Positions 9,092 to 16,806 of a stretch of 64,000 nucleotides of DNA are shown here, piece by piece. Below the pieces are notes generated by a model. The model worked only from the letters and a program-made list of their open reading frames with translations, ran no database searches and was not told where the DNA came from. The stretch's first letter is position 1, and each line of letters opens with the position of its first letter. Location: assembly GCA_035627375.1 (NCBI GenBank), contig DASPLX010000043.1, positions 124,001 to 188,000 on the forward strand, given 5' to 3'. The DNA comes from DASPLX01 sp035627375 (GTDB taxonomy: Bacteria > Pseudomonadota > Gammaproteobacteria > Burkholderiales > Burkholderiaceae_D). A program made the translations under genes and the position numbers.

Positions 9092-9110
9092 TTTGATAAA
9101 AATCATTTTC
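9092..9110. promoter_or_regulatory. Fur-like box in the hu / scoD-like divergent promoter region
   Basis: TTTGATAAAAATCATTTTC matches 13 of 19 positions of the classical Fur consensus GATAATGATAATCATTATC. It sits in an AT-rich patch between the divergent starts at 9010 and 9180. A probable -10 element for the HU gene, TACAAT (9126-9131), places this site over the -35 region. Iron control of the isonitrile-type pair or of HU is inferred. A chance match in AT-rich promoter DNA remains possible. Confidence 0.4.
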
Positions 9111-9179
9111 GGTGCGCCGACGCGATACAATGCCGTCGCTGTCGCGTTGGCAGCGTTTCATCTCATTGGAGTACAAGAC

Positions 9180-9470
9180 ATGAATAAGTCTGAAATCGTT
9201 GCAAAGATCGCCGAAGACCACGAACTCACCAAGGTCAAGGCGCAAGAGATCGTCGAACAGGTGTTCGGCGTGGTCGGTGCCAGCCTGAAAAAGGAAGGAC
9301 GCTTCGCCTTCCCGGATCTGGGCACCTTCACCGTCGGCCAGCGCGCCGCCCGTACCGGCCGCAACCCGGCCACCGGCGAGAAGATCAAGATCAAGGCAAC
9401 GAAGACGGTCAAATTCAAGGCGGCCCCGGCCCTGAAAGACCTGGTCGCCAAGGTCAAGGTCGGCAAGTAA
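9180..9470 (+). CDS. HU family DNA-binding protein
   Basis: A 96-residue histone-like protein that bends and compacts DNA. The family signature is clear: GRFAFPDLGTFTVGQRAARTG near residues 40-60, containing the beta-arm, then RNPATGEKIKIKATKTVKFK. The tail is lysine-rich. The ATG at 9180 has a Shine-Dalgarno GGAG 8 bases upstream (9168-9171). The gene is monocistronic, with a probable -10 TACAAT at 9126-9131 and a hairpin just after the stop. It is divergent from the ScoD/ScoE-like pair. Whether it is the main chromosomal HU or a paralogue cannot be told here. Confidence 0.95.
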   Translation: MNKSEIVAKIAEDHELTKVKAQEIVEQVFGVVGASLKKEGRFAFPDLGTFTVGQRAARTGRNPATGEKIKIKATKTVKFKAAPALKDLVAKVKVGK

Positions 9471-9487
9471 TCGTCCCGCCTCGCCCA

Positions 9488-9509
9488 GCCTGCCGGTACG
9501 CCGGCAGGC
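9488..9509 (+). terminator. Hairpin after the HU gene, probable terminator
   Basis: GCCTGCCGG and CCGGCAGGC form a perfect 9-bp stem around the 4-base loop TACG, beginning 18 bases after the HU stop codon. There is no long T-run, so it may be a weak terminator or need Rho. Confidence 0.5.
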
Positions 9510-9680
9510 GTTCCAGGCTTCCTCTCGTCAGCCTTCCGTTATTCCGCTTTCCATCCGCCGCGGAAAAATTGATCTTTCCCGTCCCGGACGCGCGCCTCTT
9601 TCAATCACGGACAATGCGCCCCTGAAAACAAGACGGCACGCTCTTGTTTTCGAGGTCTCGCTTTCCTGGGGCATAGGGCA

Positions 9681-10751
9681 ATGCATTCTCGCGCGGTGCA
9701 GCGCAAGGTTTTCCTGCTGTTGCTGACGACAGTTACCCTCGCGTTCTGCTGGATCATCTGGCCGTTCTACGGCGCCGTCTTCTGGAGCGTCGTGCTCGCC
9801 ATCCTGTTTCGTCCGCTGTATCGCCGCTCGCTTGCCGCTCTCGGCTGGCGCCGCAATCTTGCTTCCGCGCTTACCGTTCTCCTTTGCCTGCTGATCGCGA
9901 TTCTTCCGATGACGCTGATCGCGATGTCGCTGCTGGAGGAGGCGGCGAATGTGCTTGGGCGCATCCGTTCCGGCGAGATCGATTTCGGCGTTTACTTCCG
10001 GCAAATGATCAGCGCGTTGCCCGCCTGGGCCGTCGGCCTGCTGGAGCGTTTCGGACTCGCCGAACTATCCGGCTTGCAGGAGAAGCTGGCAGCCAGCGCC
10101 GCGCAAGCCGGCCAGATCGCGGCGAAGCAAGCCATGAGCGTCGGCCAGAATATGCTCGGCATCCTGATCAGCTTCGGCATCATGCTGTATCTGCTGTTCT
10201 TCCTGTTGCGCGACGGCGCGCAATTGTTCGAACGCATCGAACGGGCCATTCCACTTGCGGAAGATCAGAAGCGACGCTTGCTGGAGAAATTCGCTGCCGT
10301 GGTCCGCGCCACCGTGAAGGGCAATATCGTCGTCGCCGCGACCCAAGGCGCGCTGGGCGCCGCCGTGTTCTGGCTGCTCGGCATTCAGGGCGCCTTGCTG
10401 TGGGGCGCGGTCATGGCCGTGCTGTCGCTGTTGCCGGTGGTGGGGCCCGGCCTGGTCTGGATGCCGGTCGCCATCTACTTGCTGCTTACCGGCGCCGTGT
10501 GGCAAGGCGTGACACTGATACTCTTCGGCCTGCTCGCGATCGGCCTGGTCGACAACGTGTTGCGGCCGGTCCTGGTCGGCAAGGACACCAGGATGCCGGA
10601 TTATATGGTGTTCATTTCCACGATCGGCGGCTTGGCCTTGCTCGGCCTGAACGGTTTCGTGATCGGCCCGATCATCGCGGCGATGTTCATGGCCGCCTGG
10701 GATTTGTTTACCACGGAGGCCGATTCGCGCACGTTCAACGAGGAGGCGTAG
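9681..10751 (+). CDS. AI-2E family transporter (YdiK/PerM-like permease)
   Basis: A 356-residue inner-membrane protein with about eight membrane segments in the arrangement of the AI-2E exporter/PerM family. There is an N-terminal pair, then a soluble amphipathic region (residues 85-150), then a C-terminal bundle. That bundle contains the family-conserved LLPVVGPGLVWMPVAIY segment and DNVLRPVLVGKDTRMPDYMVFIS near residues 293-315. Substrates of this family are poorly defined; some members export autoinducer-2, others act in sodium/proton exchange. A second, less similar family member lies on the other strand at 11464-12534. Confidence 0.86.
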   Translation: MHSRAVQRKVFLLLLTTVTLAFCWIIWPFYGAVFWSVVLAILFRPLYRRSLAALGWRRNLASALTVLLCLLIAILPMTLIAMSLLEEAANVLGRIRSGEIDFGVYFRQMISALPAWAVGLLERFGLAELSGLQEKLAASAAQAGQIAAKQAMSVGQNMLGILISFGIMLYLLFFLLRDGAQLFERIERAIPLAEDQKRRLLEKFAAVVRATVKGNIVVAATQGALGAAVFWLLGIQGALLWGAVMAVLSLLPVVGPGLVWMPVAIYLLLTGAVWQGVTLILFGLLAIGLVDNVLRPVLVGKDTRMPDYMVFISTIGGLALLGLNGFVIGPIIAAMFMAAWDLFTTEADSRTFNEEA

Positions 10752-10798
10752 CATCCCCGTCGACGCGCTCTTTTTCACACCGGGACGCTCCCGCACCC

Positions 10799-11242
10799 TT
10801 ATCGGGACGCCGGCTCCGGCGGAATCTCGACCGCCACGCCATGCACATAGACCATCTTGCCGCCCAACCATCCTGAAACGGCGAGCAAGCCGATGGAAAT
10901 CGCCGATAGCCAGATCATGCTCTCGGCCGGACGGCGCGTGCGCAACCAAGCGTTCACGGCATACAGCACGACGACTGTCAGATTGATGGCCATATGCATC
11001 AAGCCGATGCGCTTGATGCCCGGCGGCAGCGAGCGCAAGTCGATGAGGCCGGGAATCGCGGCAAGAAGCGCGCCGGCGATGCCGCCGATCATGCTGTATA
11101 AGGCCGCGATCTTCCAGTTGGGGCTCGTGCCGCCGAACAAATGAATCAAGTCGCAAGCGAAAGAGAAAATCCATAGGCCGATCGGGATGGTGACCAGCAT
11201 GGGATGGATCGGATGTTTCGCGATATTGGCCGGGGTACGCAT
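10799..11242 (-). CDS. DUF2231 membrane protein
   Basis: A 147-residue protein with four predicted membrane helices. The N-terminal signature KHPIHPMLVTIPIGLW is characteristic of DUF2231, and FACDLIHLFGG and GLIDLRSLPPG follow as expected. The ATG at 11242 was chosen because the signature begins ten residues later; the open frame upstream is unlike any protein. Some DUF2231 proteins occur near heme or copper proteins and have a heme-binding look through conserved histidines (H10, H13), but no function is established. The gene is convergent with the AI-2E transporter gene, whose end is 47 bp away. Confidence 0.83.
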   Translation of the reverse strand: MRTPANIAKHPIHPMLVTIPIGLWIFSFACDLIHLFGGTSPNWKIAALYSMIGGIAGALLAAIPGLIDLRSLPPGIKRIGLMHMAINLTVVVLYAVNAWLRTRRPAESMIWLSAISIGLLAVSGWLGGKMVYVHGVAVEIPPEPASR

Positions 11243-11463
11243 GACGAAACTCCACTTCAGAACAAAATCGTCATCGTTCGCATGCAAAACCCATACCCTG
11301 CCGAGATCCGGATCGACCCCGATCTTATGTTGATTCAAGCATCGGGAAGACCTCGGCCATATCGCGCCCGGCCGGTTGCCGGCGTCGATACGGTGGCTGC
11401 AAATCCCGGCCCGGTTCCATCCTGATCGCGCGGCAAATGTCGCGCATTCACGAGTGGCGCGCC

Positions 11464-12534
11464 TTATCTTCGGTCGTCGTCGCTTCCTGACGAGGCGCCC
11501 GTATCTTGCGCCGCCTCGATCCGGCCCTCGCGCAGCCACCAGAATAGCACTGCCATCATGAACGGGCCGACGAACAGCCCTAGCACGCCGAGCGTCGAAA
11601 CACCGCCGAGCAAGCCGAACAGCACCGCCAGGAACGGCAAATTGACCCGGTGACCGATGAGCTTGGGCCGGATGAACTTGTCGACCATGAATAGCTCGAA
11701 TGCGCCCCAGCCGAACAGGCCCAAGGCCGCCCCGGGATGTCCCTGTCCCAGCAAGAGCAGCGACACCGTCGTGAACGACAATGGCGCGCCGCCCGGAATG
11801 AGCGCAAGGTACCCGGTGATGACGCCCAGGAGCGCGGGCGCCGGCGCGCCGGCGATGGCATACGCGACGCCGAGCACGACCCCTTCCAGAATCGCGATCG
11901 AACACAGGCCGAGCGCCGTGCCGCGCACGGACAGCGGCAACAGGCGCCGCAGGATGCTGTAGTGCCCCGGGATCAGGCGTTCGCCGGCGCGGTCGACATA
12001 GCGCACCACCGACGGCCCGTGCAAATAGAGCACGAACAGCGTGAGCAGCGCAAGAAACAGGTACAAGGCGTTGGCGAGGATGGTGGAACCCCACATCCGC
12101 ATCGTGCCCGTGAGATGGGGCAGGAAACCGCCGACGGTCGTGTGAATCAGGGTGTTGAGCCCGCCGGGGACGGCCAAATGCTCTTGCCACCATTTGACGG
12201 CGGGCTCGGCCAGCAGCGGCAGGCGGGACAGCCATGCCGGAGCCGGTACCCCGCTCTGGTTGAGTTGGCCGAGCAAGCGCTCCACGCCCGCCAGCTCGTT
12301 GCTCAACGTGTTGAACAAGAGAATGGACGGCGCGACAAAGCTGACGACCAGGATCGCCAGCAAAGCGCTCGCGCTGGCGATCCTCGGCCACCCGCGCAGC
12401 AATAAGCGCTCATGCAACGGCCAGGTGATCACAGCCAGCAATCCCGCCCAGGCCAGCGACCCGAGAAAATGCTGGAGAAGGAAGGCCAGCGCGACGATAA
12501 ACAGCGCTGGCAACAGCAGCGGAAGATATGGCAT
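11464..12534 (-). CDS. AI-2E family transporter, second copy
   Basis: A 356-residue permease of the AI-2E/PerM family with about eight membrane segments. The conserved C-terminal parts are visible: GYLALIPGGAPLSF and FMVDKFIRPKLIGHRVNLPFLAV, then GLFVGPFMMAVLFWWLRE. Residues MPYLPLLLPALF are taken as the start. The open frame upstream reads as Arg/Pro-rich noise, and a second Met three codons earlier (MGIGMPYL-type context) is possible. It is 23 bp after the htpX stop on the same strand and could be co-transcribed with it. It differs considerably from the copy at 9681, so the two are not a recent duplication. Confidence 0.84.
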   Translation of the reverse strand: MPYLPLLLPALFIVALAFLLQHFLGSLAWAGLLAVITWPLHERLLLRGWPRIASASALLAILVVSFVAPSILLFNTLSNELAGVERLLGQLNQSGVPAPAWLSRLPLLAEPAVKWWQEHLAVPGGLNTLIHTTVGGFLPHLTGTMRMWGSTILANALYLFLALLTLFVLYLHGPSVVRYVDRAGERLIPGHYSILRRLLPLSVRGTALGLCSIAILEGVVLGVAYAIAGAPAPALLGVITGYLALIPGGAPLSFTTVSLLLLGQGHPGAALGLFGWGAFELFMVDKFIRPKLIGHRVNLPFLAVLFGLLGGVSTLGVLGLFVGPFMMAVLFWWLREGRIEAAQDTGASSGSDDDRR

Positions 12535-12557
12535 GCCTATCCCGGCGGCGGCGTTTC

Positions 12558-13430
12558 TTAGGCGCGCTGCAAGGCGGCGATACGATCTTCGATCGGCGGG
12601 TGACTGCTGAACAGGGACAGCATGCCGCCGCCGGCGATACCGGACGCCGCGATATTCTTCGGCAGGTCGCCTTGCGCCAAGCCGCCGAGACGTTGCAGCG
12701 CCGCGATCATCGGCCTCGGCGTACCCAGTATCTGCGCCGCGCCGCGATCGGCGCGATATTCGCGCTGGCGGGAGAAGTACATCACGATGATGCTGGCCAG
12801 GATGCCGAACAGGATGTCGCACACGATCACGGTGACGGTATAGGCGATGCCCGGACCGGTGTTTTCCTCGTCATTCTTGCGCAGGAACTGGTCGACCGCA
12901 TAACCGACCACGCGCGCCAGGAAGGTGACGAAGGTATTGACCACGCCCTGGATCAGGGTCAGCGTCACCATGTCGCCGTTGGCGATATGCGCCACCTCAT
13001 GCGCCAGCACCGCCTCCACTTCCTCGCGCGTCATCGACTCCAGCAGTCCGGTAGAAACGGCGACGAGCGAGGAATTCTTCGTCGCGCCGGTGGCGAAGGC
13101 GTTCGGCTCGCCCTGGTAGATCGCCACTTCCGGCATGGGAATGCCGGCCTTCTGCGCCTGAGCGGCGACCGTGTTCACCAGCCACAGCTCGGTGGAGGTG
13201 GACGGATGCTCGATGACGCGGGCGCCGGTCGACCATTTGGCGATCGGCTTGGAGAGAAACAATGAAATAAAGGCGCCGCCGAAGCCCATCAGGCCGGCGA
13301 AGGCGAGCAGAGCGCCCAAGTTGAGTCCATTGGCGGTCAGGTACTTGTTGACTCCGAGCAGACTCGCCGTAATGCCAAGCACCAGCATGATGGCGAGGTT
13401 GGTGGCGATAAAAAGCACGATGCGTTTCAT
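12558..13430 (-). CDS. htpX: Membrane zinc metalloprotease HtpX
   Basis: A 290-residue M48B protease of the inner membrane that helps degrade misfolded membrane proteins. The zinc site HEVAH is at residues 144-148. The third ligand is in the YRADRGAA segment after the second pair of membrane helices, and the C-terminal SSHPPIEDRIAAL is typical of HtpX. The two N-terminal helices are MKRIVLFIATNLAIMLVLG and a second near residues 37-58. The ATG at 13430 is preceded by GAGGAAA. In other proteobacteria htpX is under envelope or heat stress control; here a pair of direct repeats lies upstream. Confidence 0.95.
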   Translation of the reverse strand: MKRIVLFIATNLAIMLVLGITASLLGVNKYLTANGLNLGALLAFAGLMGFGGAFISLFLSKPIAKWSTGARVIEHPSTSTELWLVNTVAAQAQKAGIPMPEVAIYQGEPNAFATGATKNSSLVAVSTGLLESMTREEVEAVLAHEVAHIANGDMVTLTLIQGVVNTFVTFLARVVGYAVDQFLRKNDEENTGPGIAYTVTVIVCDILFGILASIIVMYFSRQREYRADRGAAQILGTPRPMIAALQRLGGLAQGDLPKNIAASGIAGGGMLSLFSSHPPIEDRIAALQRA

Positions 13431-13522
13431 ATTTTCCTCATTCGGTTGTTTGCCTCGGCATGTTGATCCTCCCTGGAGGCGCAATTGCCGATGCGGAATG
13501 GTAAAGCAAGGAGTCTGTTTGG

Positions 13523-13564
13523 AAAACCGAAGTTTATAGAGCAATTAATTCGAAAAAACCGAAG
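13523..13564. repeat. Direct repeat AAAACCGAAG upstream of htpX
   Basis: The 10-mer AAAACCGAAG occurs at 13523-13532 and 13555-13564, 32 bp apart (about three helical turns), in the AT-rich region between the divergent htpX and DUF2382 genes. Same-face spacing suggests binding sites for a dimeric regulator. No regulator is identified. Confidence 0.35.
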
Positions 13565-13666
13565 CATTGCGTACCCTGGACACCGCCCCCGATAAGCAGG
13601 CGCGGAACATTCGTGACTTCGCCAATGTCGATATGCTACTGACGCCGCAGGGCGTATCGAGAAAAC

Positions 13667-14146
13667 ATGTCGTCCGATTCTATTCCCGATCCCTCGAAAA
13701 CTCCTCCCGCCACTCCTGCGACGCCGCTCGTCGTGCCGGTCCGCGAGGAAGAGATAGCAATAGGCACCAGGCAGGTCGAAACCGGCGCGGGTATTCGTGT
13801 CCGCAAGACCGTCGTGGAACATTCGCAACGCATCGATGAGCTGCTTCAGCGCGAGGAAATCCAGGTGCGTCGCATACCGGTGGACCGGACGTTGGGTGCC
13901 GAAGAGGCGCCTTCCAGCCGGTATGAGGGCGACACGTTGATCGTGCCGGTGCTGGAGGAAATCCTGGTGGTCGAAAAGCGGTTGCGGATCAAGGAAGAGT
14001 GGCACATTTCCAAAATCGTGCGCCAAGAGCCGCATTCCGAAACCGTCGCGCTGAAATCGGAAGAAGTTGCGATCCGGCGCTTCGACGAGCGCGACGATGA
14101 CGGCGCGGGCGGGGCCGACACCGGGAGTTCGACGGATCCGGCGTGA
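13667..14146 (+). CDS. DUF2382 (YsnF/AvaK-type) stress protein
   Basis: A 159-residue, highly charged, soluble protein made of two half-repeats of the DUF2382 pattern, VPVREEEIAIGTRQVETG... and VPVLEEILVVEKRLRIKEE. Proteins with this domain are general-stress proteins in Bacillus and cyanobacteria, without known biochemistry. It is divergent from htpX and 43 bp upstream of a larger DUF2382 protein on the same strand, so the two are likely co-transcribed. The C-terminus ends in an acidic, Gly/Ser-rich tail. Confidence 0.75.
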   Translation: MSSDSIPDPSKTPPATPATPLVVPVREEEIAIGTRQVETGAGIRVRKTVVEHSQRIDELLQREEIQVRRIPVDRTLGAEEAPSSRYEGDTLIVPVLEEILVVEKRLRIKEEWHISKIVRQEPHSETVALKSEEVAIRRFDERDDDGAGGADTGSSTDPA

Positions 14147-14189
14147 ACATGGAACAGGGCAACGTCTGCCCACTGAAAGGAGATTCATC

Positions 14190-15233
14190 ATGCAACATAC
14201 CGTCGCAGCGGTATTCGACCAATACCAGGAGGCGCGGAGCGCCTTCGATGATTTGATCGCCTCGGGATTCCCCGCTGACGATGTCCATCTCTCCCAAGAG
14301 GAGGCGAGCGAGTCCGGGACGACGGCCGCCGGGAAAGCGGATGAGGAGACCGCCGATGATACCGGCACCTTCGCGTTCTTCCGACGCCTGTTCGGCGGCG
14401 GCGACCAGCCGAGCGACGCGGCGCTGTACTCGGAAGCGGTTCGGCACGGCAATTATGTGTTGACCGTCGATGTGCCGGACGACCAACTGGTCGACCGGGC
14501 GACCGATGTGCTCGATCGCCATCATCCGATCGATATCGAGGAGCGCGCGGCGCAGTGGAAGAGCGGCGCCTGGGCCGCACCGGAATCGATGCGGCAAGCG
14601 CCTGTTCCGAAAACGGAGCCGCAGCAAACCAAGGCCATGCCCGTTGTCGAGGAAGAGCTGAAGGTCGGCAAGCGCCAAGTGCAGCGCGGCGGCGTGCGCG
14701 TCTATCAGCGCGTCACGGAAAAGCCTGTACAGGAAAGCATCGACTTGCGCGAGGAACACGTCAAGGTCGAGCGTCGGCCGGTCGACGAGCCCGCCAGCGA
14801 AGCCGACGTTTCCGCGCTCAAGGATGAGACATTCGAAGTGCGCGAGACGGCGGAAGAACCGGTCGTCGAGAAGCAGGCGCGCATTGTCGAGGAAGTCGTG
14901 ATCGGCAAGGAAACCATCGAGCGTCAGCAAGACATCCAAGACACGGTGCGTCGGAGCGATGTCGAAATCGAGCAATTGGCAGGCCAGGCGTCGGACGATG
15001 CATTCCGCACCCACTGGCAATCCGCCTACGGCCAAAGCGGCGGCCGTTATGAGGATTATGCGCCGGCTTACCAGTACGGTTCCACGCTGGCGAGCAGCGG
15101 GCGGTTCAAAGGACGGCGCTGGGACGATATCGAATCGGACGTGCGCACCGAATGGGAATCGCGCCATCCGGAATCGGCCTGGGAAAAATTCAAGGCCGCG
15201 GTTCGTCATGGCTGGGAAAGAATGACGACCTGA
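14190..15233 (+). CDS. General stress protein with GSP17M-like N-terminus and C-terminal DUF2382
   Basis: A 347-residue protein. Residues 1-115 resemble the heat-induced GSP17M/YflT-like domain (TVAAVFDQYQEARSAFDDLIASGF, then a glycine-containing linker and NYVLTVDVPDDQ). Residues 150-275 are a DUF2382 repeat region, rich in Glu, Lys, Arg and Val with the VEEELKVGKRQVQRGG pattern. The C-terminal 70 residues, with YEDYAPAYQYGS and W-W-E-F motifs, are common in Burkholderiales and Deinococcus stress proteins. The start has the Shine-Dalgarno AAAGGAG. A strong hairpin follows the gene. Function is unknown beyond presumed stress response. Confidence 0.78.
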   Translation: MQHTVAAVFDQYQEARSAFDDLIASGFPADDVHLSQEEASESGTTAAGKADEETADDTGTFAFFRRLFGGGDQPSDAALYSEAVRHGNYVLTVDVPDDQLVDRATDVLDRHHPIDIEERAAQWKSGAWAAPESMRQAPVPKTEPQQTKAMPVVEEELKVGKRQVQRGGVRVYQRVTEKPVQESIDLREEHVKVERRPVDEPASEADVSALKDETFEVRETAEEPVVEKQARIVEEVVIGKETIERQQDIQDTVRRSDVEIEQLAGQASDDAFRTHWQSAYGQSGGRYEDYAPAYQYGSTLASSGRFKGRRWDDIESDVRTEWESRHPESAWEKFKAAVRHGWERMTT

Positions 15234-15261
15234 TTCGACCGGGACAGGACACCTGTCGCAT

Positions 15262-15294
15262 CCCCGGCATCGGCCGCATCGATCGATGCCGGGG
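15262..15294 (+). terminator. Terminator hairpin after the DUF2382 pair
   Basis: CCCCGGCATCG (15262-15272) and CGATGCCGGGG (15284-15294) form a perfect 11-bp stem with an 11-base loop, 28 bases after the stop codon, followed by CCTTTC. The T-run is short, but stem strength and position fit a transcription terminator. Confidence 0.6.
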
Positions 15295-15787
15295 CCTTTC
15301 ATGCACGCATGGACCTCTCGCGTTCGGCGGGGGAGCGCTCCGGTCCCCACAATTTCCTCGCCGGTATTGGACGAACTGCTCGGCCATTTCGTTCATCCCG
15401 CAAAGCCATCGATGCCGGCGGGCGTGAAATCAATATCCTTCAGATAGAGCCAGCCGGTTCAACGCCAGCGTCATGCAAGGCTTGATAGACACCGACTTGG
15501 CACCTCCAAATATTGTTATAGGGAGAGGAACGGAGAGCGTGTTCTTTTGGATAGTTCATACTTGCGTCTACGCAAGCAGTCGCCATTGGAGGGTGCCATG
15601 CGGGGCTGGACGTGTGGCGCGTGGAAGGGAACCGGGCGCTGAATACGCGGTGGCGCTTGGCATTACAATACATCTCTATTCATGTCGAGTGCCGCGCGTG
15701 GCTTGTTGCAGGTTGCCTGCCGCATACATTCCATGAACAAAACTCCGTAGCGGCGCTTGCGGCGTTGCCTATAACAAACGATAAGTT
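15295..15787. other. Intergenic region without a recognisable gene
   Basis: About 490 bp before the thioesterase gene. No open frame here reads like a protein on either strand. Visible elements are an AT-rich patch around 15508-15525 and an inverted repeat CTTGCGT-CT-ACGCAAG (15561-15576), a possible operator. No repeat or insertion-sequence end was seen. Promoter elements for the thioesterase gene presumably lie in the last 150 bp but are not obvious. Confidence 0.5.
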
Positions 15788-16579
15788 ATGAAATCTTCAC
15801 CCTGGCTGGTTAGTACACCTCTCGCATCCCGCAAGCTGCGCTTGTACTGTTTTTCTTATGCGGGCGGCAGCGCTCACGCGTATTCCTCTTGGCAAGCGGC
15901 CCTGGGGCCGCACATTGAGGTCTGCGCAATTCAGTTGCCCGGGCGAGGCATGCGTATGGCCGAGCGGCCGTACACGTCAATGCAGGAACTGGTTGTCGCG
16001 CTGGCCGATGTCATGACAAAACAGGATCGGACGCCATTCGCATTTTTTGGGCACAGCATGGGCGCTCTCGTTGCATTGGAACTGGCGCGCTTTTGCGCGC
16101 GGCATTCTCTTGCCATGCCGCTGTGCCTGATCGCTTCGGGGGCCACTGCTCCCCAGTACGACAAGCCTTCGCGTAAGCTGCACACGCTGCCGGAGAACGA
16201 ACTGATTGACGCGCTGCGCGACTACGACGGATCTCCACCCGAAGTGCTGGAACACCGCGAGCTGATGGAATTGCTGCTGCCGATGATCCGGGCCGACTTT
16301 CAACTGATCGAGAACTATGTGTACCGTGCAGGCCGGCCGCTCGAACTTCCGCTGACGGTCTTCGTGGGCGACGAGGACTCGCATGTCATCCAGGAGTCCG
16401 CATCGCACTGGCAGAAGGAGACGCTCGGTCCTTGCCGGGTGCATCGATTCCGCGGCGGGCATTTCTTTATCAATTCTGATCAGACTGCCGTATTGTCATG
16501 CATTAGGACAACGCTGATGGATAAACTCGCCCGACCCAGCGAAAAGGCGAGTTATGAGGCTCTGTCGTCTTGTTATTGA
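15788..16579 (+). CDS. Type II (editing) thioesterase, GrsT/RifR family
   Basis: A 263-residue alpha/beta hydrolase of the stand-alone thioesterase group that clears misprimed acyl chains from NRPS and PKS carrier proteins. The N-terminal RLYCFSYAGGSAHAYSSW and the LPGRGMRMAERPY loop are diagnostic. The catalytic triad is S90 (GHSMGA), D195 or D197 (VGDED) and H225 (GGHFF). No synthetase or carrier protein is in the window, so its partner lies elsewhere or has been lost. It converges on the twelve-gene operon ending at 16807 and is separated from it by a probable bidirectional terminator, so it is not part of that transcript. The start ATG has only a weak ribosome site. Confidence 0.88.
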   Translation: MKSSPWLVSTPLASRKLRLYCFSYAGGSAHAYSSWQAALGPHIEVCAIQLPGRGMRMAERPYTSMQELVVALADVMTKQDRTPFAFFGHSMGALVALELARFCARHSLAMPLCLIASGATAPQYDKPSRKLHTLPENELIDALRDYDGSPPEVLEHRELMELLLPMIRADFQLIENYVYRAGRPLELPLTVFVGDEDSHVIQESASHWQKETLGPCRVHRFRGGHFFINSDQTAVLSCIRTTLMDKLARPSEKASYEALSSCY

Positions 16580-16708
16580 CAGGTTGAAACTATCAGCAGC
16601 CAGCGTGAACGGAGGGCGGCGCGGATGCCGTTTGCGTACATGACGCCGTGACTTCCGAAATTCCGGAAAGCATTTCGGTATGCGCGGTTCGCTCGAAGGA
16701 CATCCGGA

Positions 16709-16733
16709 TTTGCCGGCGGCGTGGGCCGGCAAA
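16709..16733. terminator. Symmetric hairpin between the thioesterase gene and the biosynthetic operon
   Basis: TTTGCCGGC (16709-16717) and GCCGGCAAA (16725-16733) form a perfect 9-bp stem around a 7-base loop. Flanking A and T residues lie within the stem, so it could act for either strand. It separates two convergent transcription units. Confidence 0.5.
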
Positions 16734-16806
16734 CAGCGCGGCTCTACAGGAAAATCGGACCCGGCTTCAGGAGGGGAGGAGCAGGCATGACTTGATTCTT
16801 GCCTGA

